A DNA stretch of 64,000 nt, from the NCBI GenBank assembly GCA_021775915.1, contig JAJFGW010000007.1:25371-89370 (forward strand), given 5' to 3'. The DNA is from Alphaproteobacteria bacterium (GTDB lineage Bacteria > Pseudomonadota > Alphaproteobacteria > Micavibrionales > Micavibrionaceae). Below, piece by piece: positions 43,062 to 51,997 of the stretch. The notes under the pieces are model-generated. The model made no database searches, was not told the origin of the DNA, and saw nothing but the letters and a program-made list of their open reading frames with translations. Each line of letters begins with the position of its first letter. Positions within the stretch are counted from its first letter, which is position 1. The position numbers were made by a program, and so were the translations under genes.

Positions 43062-43825
43062 TGGGCAACCTCAGGGCCACCCTAAAATTCACACAATTCT
43101 TTTTCTGGAGCGCTCTTCTTATTCCTCCACAGATGATTATTATGGTTTTCAGCCGTGGTAATGCCGCTTATACCCTGCCGATTTTCTGGCACAAGATGAT
43201 TTGCCGGGCTTTTAAACTTGATATAGAGGTAGAGGGTCAGCCCTCTAAAGAACAACAAACAATTTACGTCAGCAACCACGTGTCCTATCTCGATATTCCC
43301 GTCATCGGCAGCATTCTGCCTGCGTCTTTTGTAGCCAAAGAAGAAGTCGCCACATGGCCCGTTTTTGGCCTGCTTGCCAAATTACAACAATGCGTCTTCA
43401 TAAATCGCGCCCGGCACCGCATAGGTGAAGGGCAAAGCAACATGCAACAAAGACTGAATAGCGGCAACAGCATCGTGCTTTTCCCCGAAGGAACATCCAC
43501 AAACGGCACAAACGTCCTTCCCTTTAAATCAAGCCTATTCAGCGTGGCCACAGACCCTGAACTAACAAAAAAGCCGCTCATCCAGCCTTTTACGATTGAA
43601 TTACTGGAAACAAACGGCCAAAAAATAAAAATAGAAAAAGATCACGACCTTTACGCCTGGTACGCTGACATGACGCTGGCTCCCCATTTTTGGGACTTTG
43701 CAAAATCAAATGGTGCAAAAGTAAAGCTTCACTTTCATGCGCCACTTCGGGTAAAAGATGATGACAATAGAAAAAATTTAGCAAAAACATGCCACGACAA
43801 AGTTGCAGGCGTAATAGCCGCCTAA
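43061..43825 (+). CDS. olsA: Lyso-ornithine lipid O-acyltransferase
   Basis: 254 aa PlsC-family protein. HX4D motif in NHVSYLD (about 69-75), FINRARH, and the substrate block FPEGTSTNG. A hydrophobic N-terminus anchors it to the inner membrane. It adds the second fatty acid to lyso-ornithine lipid. Translationally coupled to olsB. Ornithine lipids usually replace phospholipids when phosphate is scarce. Confidence 0.88.
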   Translation: MGNLRATLKFTQFFFWSALLIPPQMIIMVFSRGNAAYTLPIFWHKMICRAFKLDIEVEGQPSKEQQTIYVSNHVSYLDIPVIGSILPASFVAKEEVATWPVFGLLAKLQQCVFINRARHRIGEGQSNMQQRLNSGNSIVLFPEGTSTNGTNVLPFKSSLFSVATDPELTKKPLIQPFTIELLETNGQKIKIEKDHDLYAWYADMTLAPHFWDFAKSNGAKVKLHFHAPLRVKDDDNRKNLAKTCHDKVAGVIAA

Positions 43826-43844
43826 AGCCTAAAGGAGAATAAAT

Positions 43845-44072
43845 ATGGATATGACACCAGAAGAAATGACAAAACTGCAAAAATACATGCAGGACAAATT
43901 TGGGAATGCGAACATTCTCATTCGTGAACGCTCACAAGCAAAAGACTCCGCAGAAGTGCTTATGCAAGGCGAATTCATTGGTATTATCTACAAAGATGAT
44001 GAAGATCCGGAAGATGTTTCCTATGACTTCAACATGGCTATTTTGAAAATCGACCTGGAACCGGCAGCATAA
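43845..44072 (+). CDS. DUF3126 family protein
   Basis: 75 aa. Starts MDMTPEEMTKLQKYMQDKFG, then ILIRERSQAKDSAEVLMQGE and GIIYKDDEDPEDVSYDFNMA, the pattern of DUF3126, a short family seen almost only in Alphaproteobacteria. Function not established. An AAAGGAG lies 7 bases upstream; 19 bases separate it from olsA. Confidence 0.88.
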   Translation: MDMTPEEMTKLQKYMQDKFGNANILIRERSQAKDSAEVLMQGEFIGIIYKDDEDPEDVSYDFNMAILKIDLEPAA

Positions 44073-44192
44073 AAAAAAACACCACAATTTGCCAAGACCC
44101 TATGATTTCTAGTAAAATTTAATAGATGTGCATTTTTTGCGTGCGAGCATGACAAAAGCATGAAACTCGTATAAAATGCAGGGGCGTGTGAC

Positions 44193-45155
44193 ATGCGGGG
44201 AAATCATTCTATGGACTTGGCTACAAACCTGAAAAAAGTAAGTTTTTCTGAAAGTTTAGGCGTAAAGCTTGGCCTTTTCCTTTGCGCTGTCCTGTTATCC
44301 CTTTCAGTATCCACCTCATCTTTTGCCCAGCCTACGTCACCGTGCGACCCGGAATATATGGATGCACTGGAAGCGAGAGCATGGCTGGAAGCGCAACGTG
44401 AAATATCGCAAAACCAGAATTTCATATATAAGCCCGACAGTGTGCTGGAATATACCTGCTTTGATTATTTCCTGAACGAAGCCGCCAGCAACTTTGATGA
44501 GAACAGGCAATTTAGTGAGACTGATCGCTGGGACGATGTTCCGGTCGGATTTACTGACTTCACAACAGACGAAGCTTTGGAACAGGTCGTCTTTGAACCG
44601 CTGATTACATATCTCACCTCTAATTTTAACACCATTGATTTTAATGCCGGGGCCTACCTCAACAATCGCACAGAAGAAGAATATGAGCCTCAGGATCTGG
44701 TTGACGGTGACATTGAGTATGAATGTGAAGAAATGCAAAAAGTGTGGAATATCGCACGCTGCTCTAACTTTAACCCCAATGAGCAAATTGAATTTGATGG
44801 GTTTTATGATTTTCTTTACTACGAAGATGATGGAGAACCCCGTCAAGAGTCAGAGAACTGGGAGCTTATGTGTGAAGAGCAAGACCCCCGTTTTGCACAG
44901 GCCAGAGTTACAGCCTTTAACGAAGATCAGGACTTGTTCGACGTAACAGATGAAAATATTGAAGCTGAAGGTAATGGCGCACCTTACCTTGAAGATGACA
45001 TTGTTACGCATCTTGACTGGATATTGCCCTCTGGAGACTGTATCGGCACCGTCCCCACCGGCATTACCATACAAAGACCTGACTTAGGAACCTTTGATGA
45101 AATTGTCTGTACAAACCCAGGCTGTTCATCAAATGGCGCTGGCGGGTGTGACTAG
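44193..45155 (+). CDS. Large exported protein of unknown function
   Basis: 320 aa. Signal peptide in residues about 20-46 (GLFLCAVLLSLSVSTSSFAQ). The mature part is acidic, Tyr/Phe/Asp-rich, with about eight cysteines (CDPEYMDALEARAWLEAQRE, YTCFDYFLNEA, EYECEEMQKVWNIARCSNFN), pointing to disulfide bonds in the periplasm or outside the cell. Start 44193 has AGGGG 8 bases upstream. Well separated from neighbours by its own spacer. No family recognised. Confidence 0.68.
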   Translation: MRGNHSMDLATNLKKVSFSESLGVKLGLFLCAVLLSLSVSTSSFAQPTSPCDPEYMDALEARAWLEAQREISQNQNFIYKPDSVLEYTCFDYFLNEAASNFDENRQFSETDRWDDVPVGFTDFTTDEALEQVVFEPLITYLTSNFNTIDFNAGAYLNNRTEEEYEPQDLVDGDIEYECEEMQKVWNIARCSNFNPNEQIEFDGFYDFLYYEDDGEPRQESENWELMCEEQDPRFAQARVTAFNEDQDLFDVTDENIEAEGNGAPYLEDDIVTHLDWILPSGDCIGTVPTGITIQRPDLGTFDEIVCTNPGCSSNGAGGCD

Positions 45156-45198
45156 TCTTTCCCCATTGATGACCTGGGTATAATCAACTAATCAACAA

Positions 45199-45753
45199 TC
45201 AACGTGTATTAAATATCCGGGAGCGTTTTTCTTCAGGGTCACGCGGCTTGTTAGGATCGTAGGTCCAGGCTTTTCTAGGATCATAGACCATGATTTTATT
45301 ACTATCCGCACCTGATGCCTTACTATTACGAGACTGCATAGCCCTTCTTTCGTTTCTGGCCATACGAATTCTATCTCTGGCAGCCCTGCCCGCCATTTTT
45401 GCTCTGCCTGTCTGTTCTGCAATCCCAGCTTCCTGAGCAAATTTAAAGTCATCCCACTTTTTGTCTCTGTCTAATTTAGACCTTCTGGATGATATGTCTC
45501 TCCGCCCGCTATAATTATAAGGCTTCGCTCCCGAACCACGCGACTTATTCAGGAATAACGGCGTAGCTGACGGCTTTTTATCAGAACCATTAAACAGGCG
45601 CCCCAGAAAGCCACGCTGTTTACCGGACTCGTTCTGCGCCAAAATAATCGCCGTATCAGTGCTTTTATTTTGCGCATAGGACACGCCGGGCACAGCCGCC
45701 CCTGCCACAGTGACAGCCAACAAACCTAAAAATATATAGGGTTTCACAGACAT
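45199..45753 (-). CDS. Exported basic protein of unknown function
   Basis: 184 aa. Signal peptide with cleavage near GVSYAQ (about 27). The mature part is Arg/Lys/Ser-rich with low complexity (RAKMAGRAARDRIRMARNER), likely disordered. The internal segment PLFLNKSRGSGAKP resembles the C-terminal GGGAKPIFLNR of the 36.5 kb protein. Convergent with the preceding gene. Confidence 0.6.
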   Translation of the reverse strand: MSVKPYIFLGLLAVTVAGAAVPGVSYAQNKSTDTAIILAQNESGKQRGFLGRLFNGSDKKPSATPLFLNKSRGSGAKPYNYSGRRDISSRRSKLDRDKKWDDFKFAQEAGIAEQTGRAKMAGRAARDRIRMARNERRAMQSRNSKASGADSNKIMVYDPRKAWTYDPNKPRDPEEKRSRIFNTR

Positions 45754-45823
45754 TGCTTATTTCTCCCGCACACAAAATTACTTCAATGATCATTATATCA
45801 AGGAAATGACCTGTTTGTCATGT

Positions 45824-46117
45824 TTAATGCCGGGTCAGGAAAGTTTCAATTTCATGATGAAGCGCTTTATTCTCCGGATTCAACTCCAGATATTTCATAA
45901 CAGTCGTCAGGTTTTTCTTCTGATCTACAGGCACCTTATCAACCTGCATCGTTCTGTATTTATCGTTCTGATGTGATTCAGCAGCAACACCGATGGCCTG
46001 CCGCACCGTTTCCAAAAGAGCGGGGTCAATAGTTTCTCGCGCTTCCCGTACGGTGGATAACGCCTCTTGAACCAGACGATTTCTTTTAGCATTTACTTGG
46101 TAAACTCTTTTTTTCAT
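45824..46117 (-). CDS. Small hypothetical protein
   Basis: 97 aa, mostly helical and basic at the start (MKKRVYQVNAKRNRLVQEAL). No signal peptide, membrane segment or known motif. Divergent from waaA. Confidence 0.55.
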   Translation of the reverse strand: MKKRVYQVNAKRNRLVQEALSTVREARETIDPALLETVRQAIGVAAESHQNDKYRTMQVDKVPVDQKKNLTTVMKYLELNPENKALHHEIETFLTRH

Positions 46118-46220
46118 ATTCCGCTCAATATTTATGCCGTTTTTCTTTGCAAAACCCTTGCAAAGCCTTATATTCCCACATTACGCGCGGAACCCTAACA
46201 TAAGGTTAGCAACGGGTTTA

Positions 46221-47513
46221 ATGTTAAGAATATATTCCTCCATCATGGGAGCCAGCAGCTTTTTTCTGCGCTCCCTGCTAAAAAAGCGCTGCCGCCTCGG
46301 GAAAGAAGACCCTGAGCGGCTTGAAGAGCGTATGGGCACCCCCGGCATTGAAAGACCGAACGGCGCGCTTGTCTGGTTCCATGCCGCAAGTGTTGGCGAA
46401 TCTCAATCAACCCTGATTTTGATAGAAGCGCTGCTACAACAAAATTCTGCCCTTAATATTCTTGTCACAACAGGCACCGTAAGTTCTGCGGAACTCATGG
46501 CAAAGCGCCTGCCGAAAAATGTACTCCATCAATATTACCCGCTGGATCACCCTAAATGGGTGGCGCAGTTCCTCGACCATTGGCAACCAAGTTTGGCGCT
46601 ATGGATGGAATCTGAAATCTGGCCCAATATGCTGAAAGCAACAAAGCAAAGAAACATACCGGCCGCCATCATCAATGCCCGCCTGTCCGCGCGCTCTTTC
46701 AAACGCTGGAAACTTGCCGCTGGAGACACCGAAACGCTGCTGAATGTTTTTTCTGTCTGTCTGGCACAAACAGAAGAAGACGCCGCGTTTTTCAAAGATC
46801 TCGGTGCGCAAAACGTCACCATTTCCGGCAATCTTAAATACAGCGCCGCGCCCCTGCCCTATGACGAAAAAGATTTAAAAACGCTGCAAAGTGCCGTTAA
46901 AGACCGCCCTCTCTGGCTTTATGCCAGCACCCATGACGGGGAAGAAGAAATGGCCTGCCGCCTGCATAAACATTTGCAGAAAAAAGTTCCCGACCTGCTA
47001 ACGATCATCGTCCCGCGCCATCCTGAAAGGCGCGAGGAAATCAGCAAGGCCTGTGATAAATACGGCCTAAAAACAGGCCTGCGCACCGCCAATAAAAAAC
47101 TGCCCGGAGATGACGACAATATCTACATTGCCGACACGATGGGCGAGCTTGGCCTGTTTTACCGCCTTAGCCCCGTGGCCTGTATCGGCAGATCATTTAG
47201 CAATGACGGCGGTGGCGGGCACAACCCGATTGAAGCGGCACAGCTTGATTGCGCCGTATTGCACGGCCCCAACATCCAGAACCTCGCGCAAATTTACGAA
47301 GATTTTGACAAAGCCGGGGCAGCCCTCCTGCTTAAAAGTGAGCAAGATTTTCAAAGTCGGCTAGAGCGCCTTATGAGCGACAGTGACGGGCTTGATGCCC
47401 TGCAAAATAAAGCCCACCGCTTTGCGCAGGACAAGGCTGAAATCCTGGATATTGTCATGAAAACTCTTGAACCCCTGTTGCAGGATTTAAATAAAGAGCG
47501 AAAATGCGCCTGA
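46221..47513 (+). CDS. waaA: 3-deoxy-D-manno-octulosonic acid transferase
   Basis: 430 aa from ATG 46221, the usual size. WaaA adds Kdo to the lipid A precursor. N-terminal membrane helix (MLRIYSSIMGASSFFLRSLL) then RCRLGKEDPERLEERMG, the block WFHAASVGESQS and WMESEIWPNM, and the C-terminal nucleotide-sugar region IADTMGELGLFYRLSPVACI with GGGGHNPIEAA. An upstream frame from 46134 lacks family similarity. The last codons overlap lpxK by ten bases. Confidence 0.95.
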   Translation: MLRIYSSIMGASSFFLRSLLKKRCRLGKEDPERLEERMGTPGIERPNGALVWFHAASVGESQSTLILIEALLQQNSALNILVTTGTVSSAELMAKRLPKNVLHQYYPLDHPKWVAQFLDHWQPSLALWMESEIWPNMLKATKQRNIPAAIINARLSARSFKRWKLAAGDTETLLNVFSVCLAQTEEDAAFFKDLGAQNVTISGNLKYSAAPLPYDEKDLKTLQSAVKDRPLWLYASTHDGEEEMACRLHKHLQKKVPDLLTIIVPRHPERREEISKACDKYGLKTGLRTANKKLPGDDDNIYIADTMGELGLFYRLSPVACIGRSFSNDGGGGHNPIEAAQLDCAVLHGPNIQNLAQIYEDFDKAGAALLLKSEQDFQSRLERLMSDSDGLDALQNKAHRFAQDKAEILDIVMKTLEPLLQDLNKERKCA

Positions 47514-48484
47514 AGACTCCGCAGTTCTGGTACGAATCCGATAGCATTAAAACAAAAATGCTTACCCCTCTGTCGTTTTTCTACAAAGCTGCGAGCAAGC
47601 TGTGCCAAAATACGGGCACGCCCTATAAATCTACAATACCGGTGATCTGCGTCGGCAATATCGTTAGCGGCGGTAGCGGTAAGACGCCGGTTTCTCTGGC
47701 CATTATGAACCTCACCGGAACAAAACAATCCTGTTTTTTAACGCGGGGATACGGCGGCCAGAATAAAGGCCCTCTTGTAGCCGACAAAGACAAACATACC
47801 GCCGCAGACATTGGCGACGAAGCGCTCCTGCTGGCGAATAAAGCCCTCACAATTATTTCTGCAGATCGCGGTAAAGGCGCTTGCCTCGCAGAAGACAAAA
47901 AAGCTGATCTGATTATCATGGATGATGGCCTGCAAAACCCGCAGCTTCATCAAGACATCAAAATAATTGTCATTGATGGTGCGACCGGGTTTGGTAACGG
48001 CAAAGTTATCCCCGCAGGCCCCTTGCGCGAATCTTTGGAATCCGGCCTGCAAAAGGCCGATGCTTTTGTTTTTATCGGCGCAGACAAACAAAACATCAAA
48101 AACATGATTCCAAAGAACAGACCTGTCTTTGATGCAAAAATTACCGTTTCAGAAAACTGGATCAGCGACACAAAAATTCCCTACATCGCCTTTTCCGGTC
48201 TGGCGCACCCGGAGAAATTCAAAGGAACGCTGGAAGATATTTCAGTCAACATTGTAGACTGGCACCCCTACCCCGACCATTACAGCTTCACAGCGCAAGA
48301 TTTAGAAACTCTGGCCGCAGAAGCAAAAGAGAAAAAGGCACGCCTAATTACAACGGAAAAAGACGCCGCCCGTCTACCGCGAGATTTTGTTCAGGGCAAC
48401 CCTCTTGATATACTTCCGATTCAGATTACATGGGAAGATCGGGAGGCTGTGATAGCCTTTCTAAAAAACAAGATAACAACATGA
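47504..48484 (+). CDS. lpxK: Tetraacyldisaccharide 4'-kinase
   Basis: 326 aa. Phosphorylates the lipid A precursor. P-loop VGNIVSGGSGKTP (about 50-62), LTRGYGG, GDEALLLANKA, and DLIIMDDGLQNPQLHQDI. A membrane-associated N-terminal helix as usual. It overlaps waaA by ten bases and the acyltransferase gene by four (ATGA), so the three make a coupled lipid A operon. Confidence 0.95.
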   Translation: MRLKTPQFWYESDSIKTKMLTPLSFFYKAASKLCQNTGTPYKSTIPVICVGNIVSGGSGKTPVSLAIMNLTGTKQSCFLTRGYGGQNKGPLVADKDKHTAADIGDEALLLANKALTIISADRGKGACLAEDKKADLIIMDDGLQNPQLHQDIKIIVIDGATGFGNGKVIPAGPLRESLESGLQKADAFVFIGADKQNIKNMIPKNRPVFDAKITVSENWISDTKIPYIAFSGLAHPEKFKGTLEDISVNIVDWHPYPDHYSFTAQDLETLAAEAKEKKARLITTEKDAARLPRDFVQGNPLDILPIQITWEDREAVIAFLKNKITT

Positions 48485-49377
48485 AAAAACTGCGCTATTT
48501 AGTAGAAGCTCTGGGTCTTTATATTCTTATGTTCCTTCTCGGAATCATGCCTCTTGACTGGGCTTCTGCCCTTGGCGGCTGGGTGGGGAGGAGCCTCGGC
48601 CCGCGCATGGCCGCCTCACGCAAAGCCATACACAATATGCGCGAAGCCATGCCTGACCTGCCGGAAGGAGACTATAAAAAAATGGTCTCGGGCATGTGGG
48701 ATAATCTGGGCAGGGTTATGGCCGAATATCCGCATTTAAAAAAAATAGGCAAAGAGCGCGTTAAAATCAAAAACGCCGAAATCGTTGAACAGCTCTTTGA
48801 TAACGACAAAGCATGCATGATGATTTCTGCGCATATGAGCAACTGGGAAATTTGTTCTACCTCCATGCTTGCACAATACAACAAACATATTGATGTCACA
48901 TACCGCGCCCCGAACAATCCATGGGCCGACCGCATTTTGACGCAAGCCAGATCACTGGGCGACGAAATACGCGCCCATTCAAAATCCCGCAAAGGCGGCC
49001 AGTCCCTTATAAAGTCCATGAAAGAAGGCCGCTATATCGGCATGCTGATCGACCAGAAATATAATGAAGGCGTTGCCGTTTCCTTTTTTGGCAAGCCCGC
49101 CATGACCAACCCGGTCTTTGTTCAGCTTTGTCAAAAATACAATTACCCTCTCATCCCCATACAGGCAGAACGCATAAAAGGCGCTAACTTCACCATGACG
49201 ATTCATAAACCGTTAGAGCTCTTTGATAGTTCCGGCAAAGCTTTACCAGTTGAAGAAATCATAGCAGAGGCCCACAATATCATGGAACACTGGATCAGAG
49301 GCAGACCGGAACAATGGCTCTGGCTACACCGCAGATGGGATTCGCAAAAACTGAAAGACATAAAGGAAGCCGCATAG
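48481..49377 (+). CDS. Lipid A late acyltransferase (LpxL/HtrB family)
   Basis: 298 aa. Family features: N-terminal membrane helix, RKAIHNMREAMPD, the HX4E catalytic box in SAHMSNWEI (about 115-123), KGGQSLIKSMKEGRYIGMLI and the C-terminal RPEQWLWLHRRW. ATG 48481 is chosen from the ATGA overlap with lpxK. Adds a secondary acyl chain to lipid A. Chain specificity (LpxL versus LpxM type) cannot be read from sequence. Confidence 0.9.
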   Translation: MKKLRYLVEALGLYILMFLLGIMPLDWASALGGWVGRSLGPRMAASRKAIHNMREAMPDLPEGDYKKMVSGMWDNLGRVMAEYPHLKKIGKERVKIKNAEIVEQLFDNDKACMMISAHMSNWEICSTSMLAQYNKHIDVTYRAPNNPWADRILTQARSLGDEIRAHSKSRKGGQSLIKSMKEGRYIGMLIDQKYNEGVAVSFFGKPAMTNPVFVQLCQKYNYPLIPIQAERIKGANFTMTIHKPLELFDSSGKALPVEEIIAEAHNIMEHWIRGRPEQWLWLHRRWDSQKLKDIKEAA

Positions 49378-50736
49378 ATGACTGAAAAAACATATGACCT
49401 GTTTGTAATTGGCGCCGGATCAGGCGGCGCGCGCGCTGCCCGCATTGCCTCCCGCCACGGCGCGAATGTCGGCCTCGCCGAAATGGCAGAGTTTGGCGGC
49501 ACCTGCGTTAATGCCGGATGCGTTCCCAAAAAGCTGATGGTTTACGCTTCAGAGTTCAGCCGGGCCTTTAAAGATTCCAAAAATTATGGCTGGATAGTCG
49601 GCGAAACAAAATTCGACTGGAACACATTAATTGCGAACAAAGACAAAGACATCAAACGCATTAATAATATTCTTGAAACCAACATGGGAAAAACCAGTGT
49701 CGATATTTTCAAAAGCCACGCCCGCTTCATCGACAACCACACCATTGAGGTAAGTGGCCAGACAATCAAGGCCGATAAAATTTTAATTGCTACAGGTGGA
49801 AAGCCGGCACTCCCCTCTATCCCCGGCAAAGAGCACTTAAAAACTTCCGATAATATGTTTCACCTTCCAGCCATGCCGTCGCGCATTGTTATTATTGGCG
49901 GCGGCTATATTGCCGTTGAATTCGCGAATATCTTCAGCGGTCTGGGCGCTGATGTAACACTTCTTCACAGAGGAGATTTACTCCTTCGCGGCTTTGATAA
50001 TGACCTCCGTGAAATGCTCGGCAATGAAATTATAAAACACCCCAACATTGACCTGCGTCTTGAAACCGAAATACAGAACGTCGAAAAAGAGGGCGAGACC
50101 TATATCGTTCACACAAACAAAGGCGAGCAGATTAAGTGCGACCTGATTCTGTCTGCGACCGGACGCGCGCCCAATATTGACGGACTGGGGTTAGAGAACA
50201 CCAATATCCAGACAGAAGAAAATGGCCGCATTAAAATCAACGATGATTATCAAACAGACGAGCCTCATATTTATGCCGTTGGCGATGTCTGTAACCGCCA
50301 TAACCTGACCCCGGTTGCGATTAAAGAAGGGCACGCTTTGTCCGACCGCCTGATCGGCAGCATGCTGGATCGCAAGGTCGATTACGAATTTATTGCGACC
50401 GCTGTATTTTCTCACCCGCCGATAGGCACCGTCGGACTAAGCGAGCAGCAAGCGCGGGACGCAGGGCATGATATCGATATTTACAAATCAAACTTCAAGC
50501 CGATGAAAAACACGGTGTCCGGGCGCGATGAAAGAGCGCTGACTAAGCTTGTAGTTGATAAAAAGACAGACCGCGTGCTCGGCTTTCATATGATCGGGGA
50601 TAGCGCCCCGGAAATTATCCAGCTCGCCGCGACGCTACTGAAAAAGAAAATCACAAAAGAGGAACTGGACGAGACAATCGCCGTACACCCCACCGCCGCC
50701 GAAGAATTTGTTACGATGAGAGAGGCTGTGTCTTAA
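49378..50736 (+). CDS. gor: Glutathione-disulfide reductase
   Basis: 452 aa. Pyridine nucleotide-disulfide oxidoreductase with redox disulfide in GGTCVNAGCVPKKLMVYASE, FAD-binding GAGSGGARAARIA, NAD(P)-binding IIGGGYIAVEFANIFSGLGA and C-terminal AVHPTAAEEFVTM with the catalytic His-Glu. The VPKKLM and YASEF features fit Gor rather than lipoamide dehydrogenase. Begins immediately after the acyltransferase stop; overlaps the convergent HD gene by four bases. Confidence 0.92.
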   Translation: MTEKTYDLFVIGAGSGGARAARIASRHGANVGLAEMAEFGGTCVNAGCVPKKLMVYASEFSRAFKDSKNYGWIVGETKFDWNTLIANKDKDIKRINNILETNMGKTSVDIFKSHARFIDNHTIEVSGQTIKADKILIATGGKPALPSIPGKEHLKTSDNMFHLPAMPSRIVIIGGGYIAVEFANIFSGLGADVTLLHRGDLLLRGFDNDLREMLGNEIIKHPNIDLRLETEIQNVEKEGETYIVHTNKGEQIKCDLILSATGRAPNIDGLGLENTNIQTEENGRIKINDDYQTDEPHIYAVGDVCNRHNLTPVAIKEGHALSDRLIGSMLDRKVDYEFIATAVFSHPPIGTVGLSEQQARDAGHDIDIYKSNFKPMKNTVSGRDERALTKLVVDKKTDRVLGFHMIGDSAPEIIQLAATLLKKKITKEELDETIAVHPTAAEEFVTMREAVS

Positions 50737-51839
50737 TCTTCGTAAAAAGTAGTGCGACCACGCTCAATATCTTTTTCGGCCTGCGCTATCACTTCGGCCA
50801 TGACCTTACCATAGAGCTGCTTACTGGCTTCGGTGAACATGGTTTCGCCGAGCTGCTCCCGCAGGAACGCCAGCACTGTCCTTGGTCCGGCCGAATCAAC
50901 ACCGCGCTCTTCCATGATATTGACCGTCTCTTTTACGGTTTGCTCATAACTAAGACCGGCAGAGGTCGCAACATCTGCCTCATGCAAAATCATGGCCATC
51001 AAAACCAAACGGGGATTATCTTCATAGCGGCGCAATTTGCCCATCATCATCATGCTGATATCCTCGCGCTCATCATCCCAGAAATAATGTTTATATATCT
51101 TCTTCATCCGAATGCAGGGGCTATTGTCCCCGGCGAAGAACGTAATATCAGTACAAAAAACAATGGTTTCCATATCTTTCATCTGATCTTCAGAAAGGCC
51201 CAATGCTTCAAAATAAGGTTTCGCAAAATCAAAGGCCTCTTGCTCCATCTTGCCCGGCGTATAAACACCGTCCCTAAGGTTATCACCACCTCCATGGCCC
51301 AAATCATGAATACAGGACGAAACCAGCAAAAGAAGGATCTGCTCAGGGCTAAATGCCCGGTTTGTATCCTTAAAAAAACGGTTATGCGTAGCAATTAGGC
51401 GAATGGCATGAAACAACACTTTTCTGTAATGTTCATTACCGTGATACTGAAGCCCATTAGGGATTTCAGCCAATATTGCCGTAAGAAAGGCGGCTTTGGC
51501 ACAGGGGCTGTTTACATCAAGGTCAAACTGCTCCAAAGCATGGGCAACGATTGTTGTTAAAGATGGGCCACCGCCTTCTTCTTCCCACTCCGTAAAGACA
51601 ACCGTGACTCTTTCTCCGAATGATTTTATATCTTCACCGAACAAAAGATCAGAGAACCCGGCAACACGCTGGTAGTCTTTATCATAGCACTGCTGCAACT
51701 TCTCAAAACTCTGCAACAACTCCTCTTTTTCAAAGAACTCTTCATCCGTTTCAACCTTATCCAGAAGCGGTTTCAGTTCATTAAAAAGGGCCGGTATTTG
51801 CATATCCTGACTATTTTCTTTGGCTAGCTCTTGAGACAA
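50733..51839 (-). CDS. HD-domain phosphodiesterase-like protein
   Basis: 368 aa. The spacing of metal ligands resembles class I cyclic-nucleotide phosphodiesterases: YHGNEHYRKVLFHA (about 133-146), SSCIHDLGHGGGDN (about 175-188) and MILHEADVATSAG (about 283-295). An acidic N-terminal ~100 residues has no recognised sensor. It may hydrolyse a nucleotide second messenger; the substrate is open. Single gene, convergent with gor and divergent from the DAHP synthase gene. Confidence 0.68.
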   Translation of the reverse strand: MSQELAKENSQDMQIPALFNELKPLLDKVETDEEFFEKEELLQSFEKLQQCYDKDYQRVAGFSDLLFGEDIKSFGERVTVVFTEWEEEGGGPSLTTIVAHALEQFDLDVNSPCAKAAFLTAILAEIPNGLQYHGNEHYRKVLFHAIRLIATHNRFFKDTNRAFSPEQILLLLVSSCIHDLGHGGGDNLRDGVYTPGKMEQEAFDFAKPYFEALGLSEDQMKDMETIVFCTDITFFAGDNSPCIRMKKIYKHYFWDDEREDISMMMMGKLRRYEDNPRLVLMAMILHEADVATSAGLSYEQTVKETVNIMEERGVDSAGPRTVLAFLREQLGETMFTEASKQLYGKVMAEVIAQAEKDIERGRTTFYED

Positions 51840-51997
51840 ACAACTCTCCCTGCTTTTCAGAGCAAAAATTCTACAGTTATATTTATAACCTGAACTTCTT
51901 AAGATAGAAAACAGTTTATAGAAAAATGCCTATAAACCTTGCACTGCAGCACCTAATTGCATAAATCATATAGTATTGAATATTTATGGAGTTTCAT

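Noticed and set aside
44073..44192. TATAAA at about 44170-44177 as the promoter of the exported protein gene
   Set aside because: The -10 box is good but no acceptable -35 element lies at normal spacing, so it was not listed.
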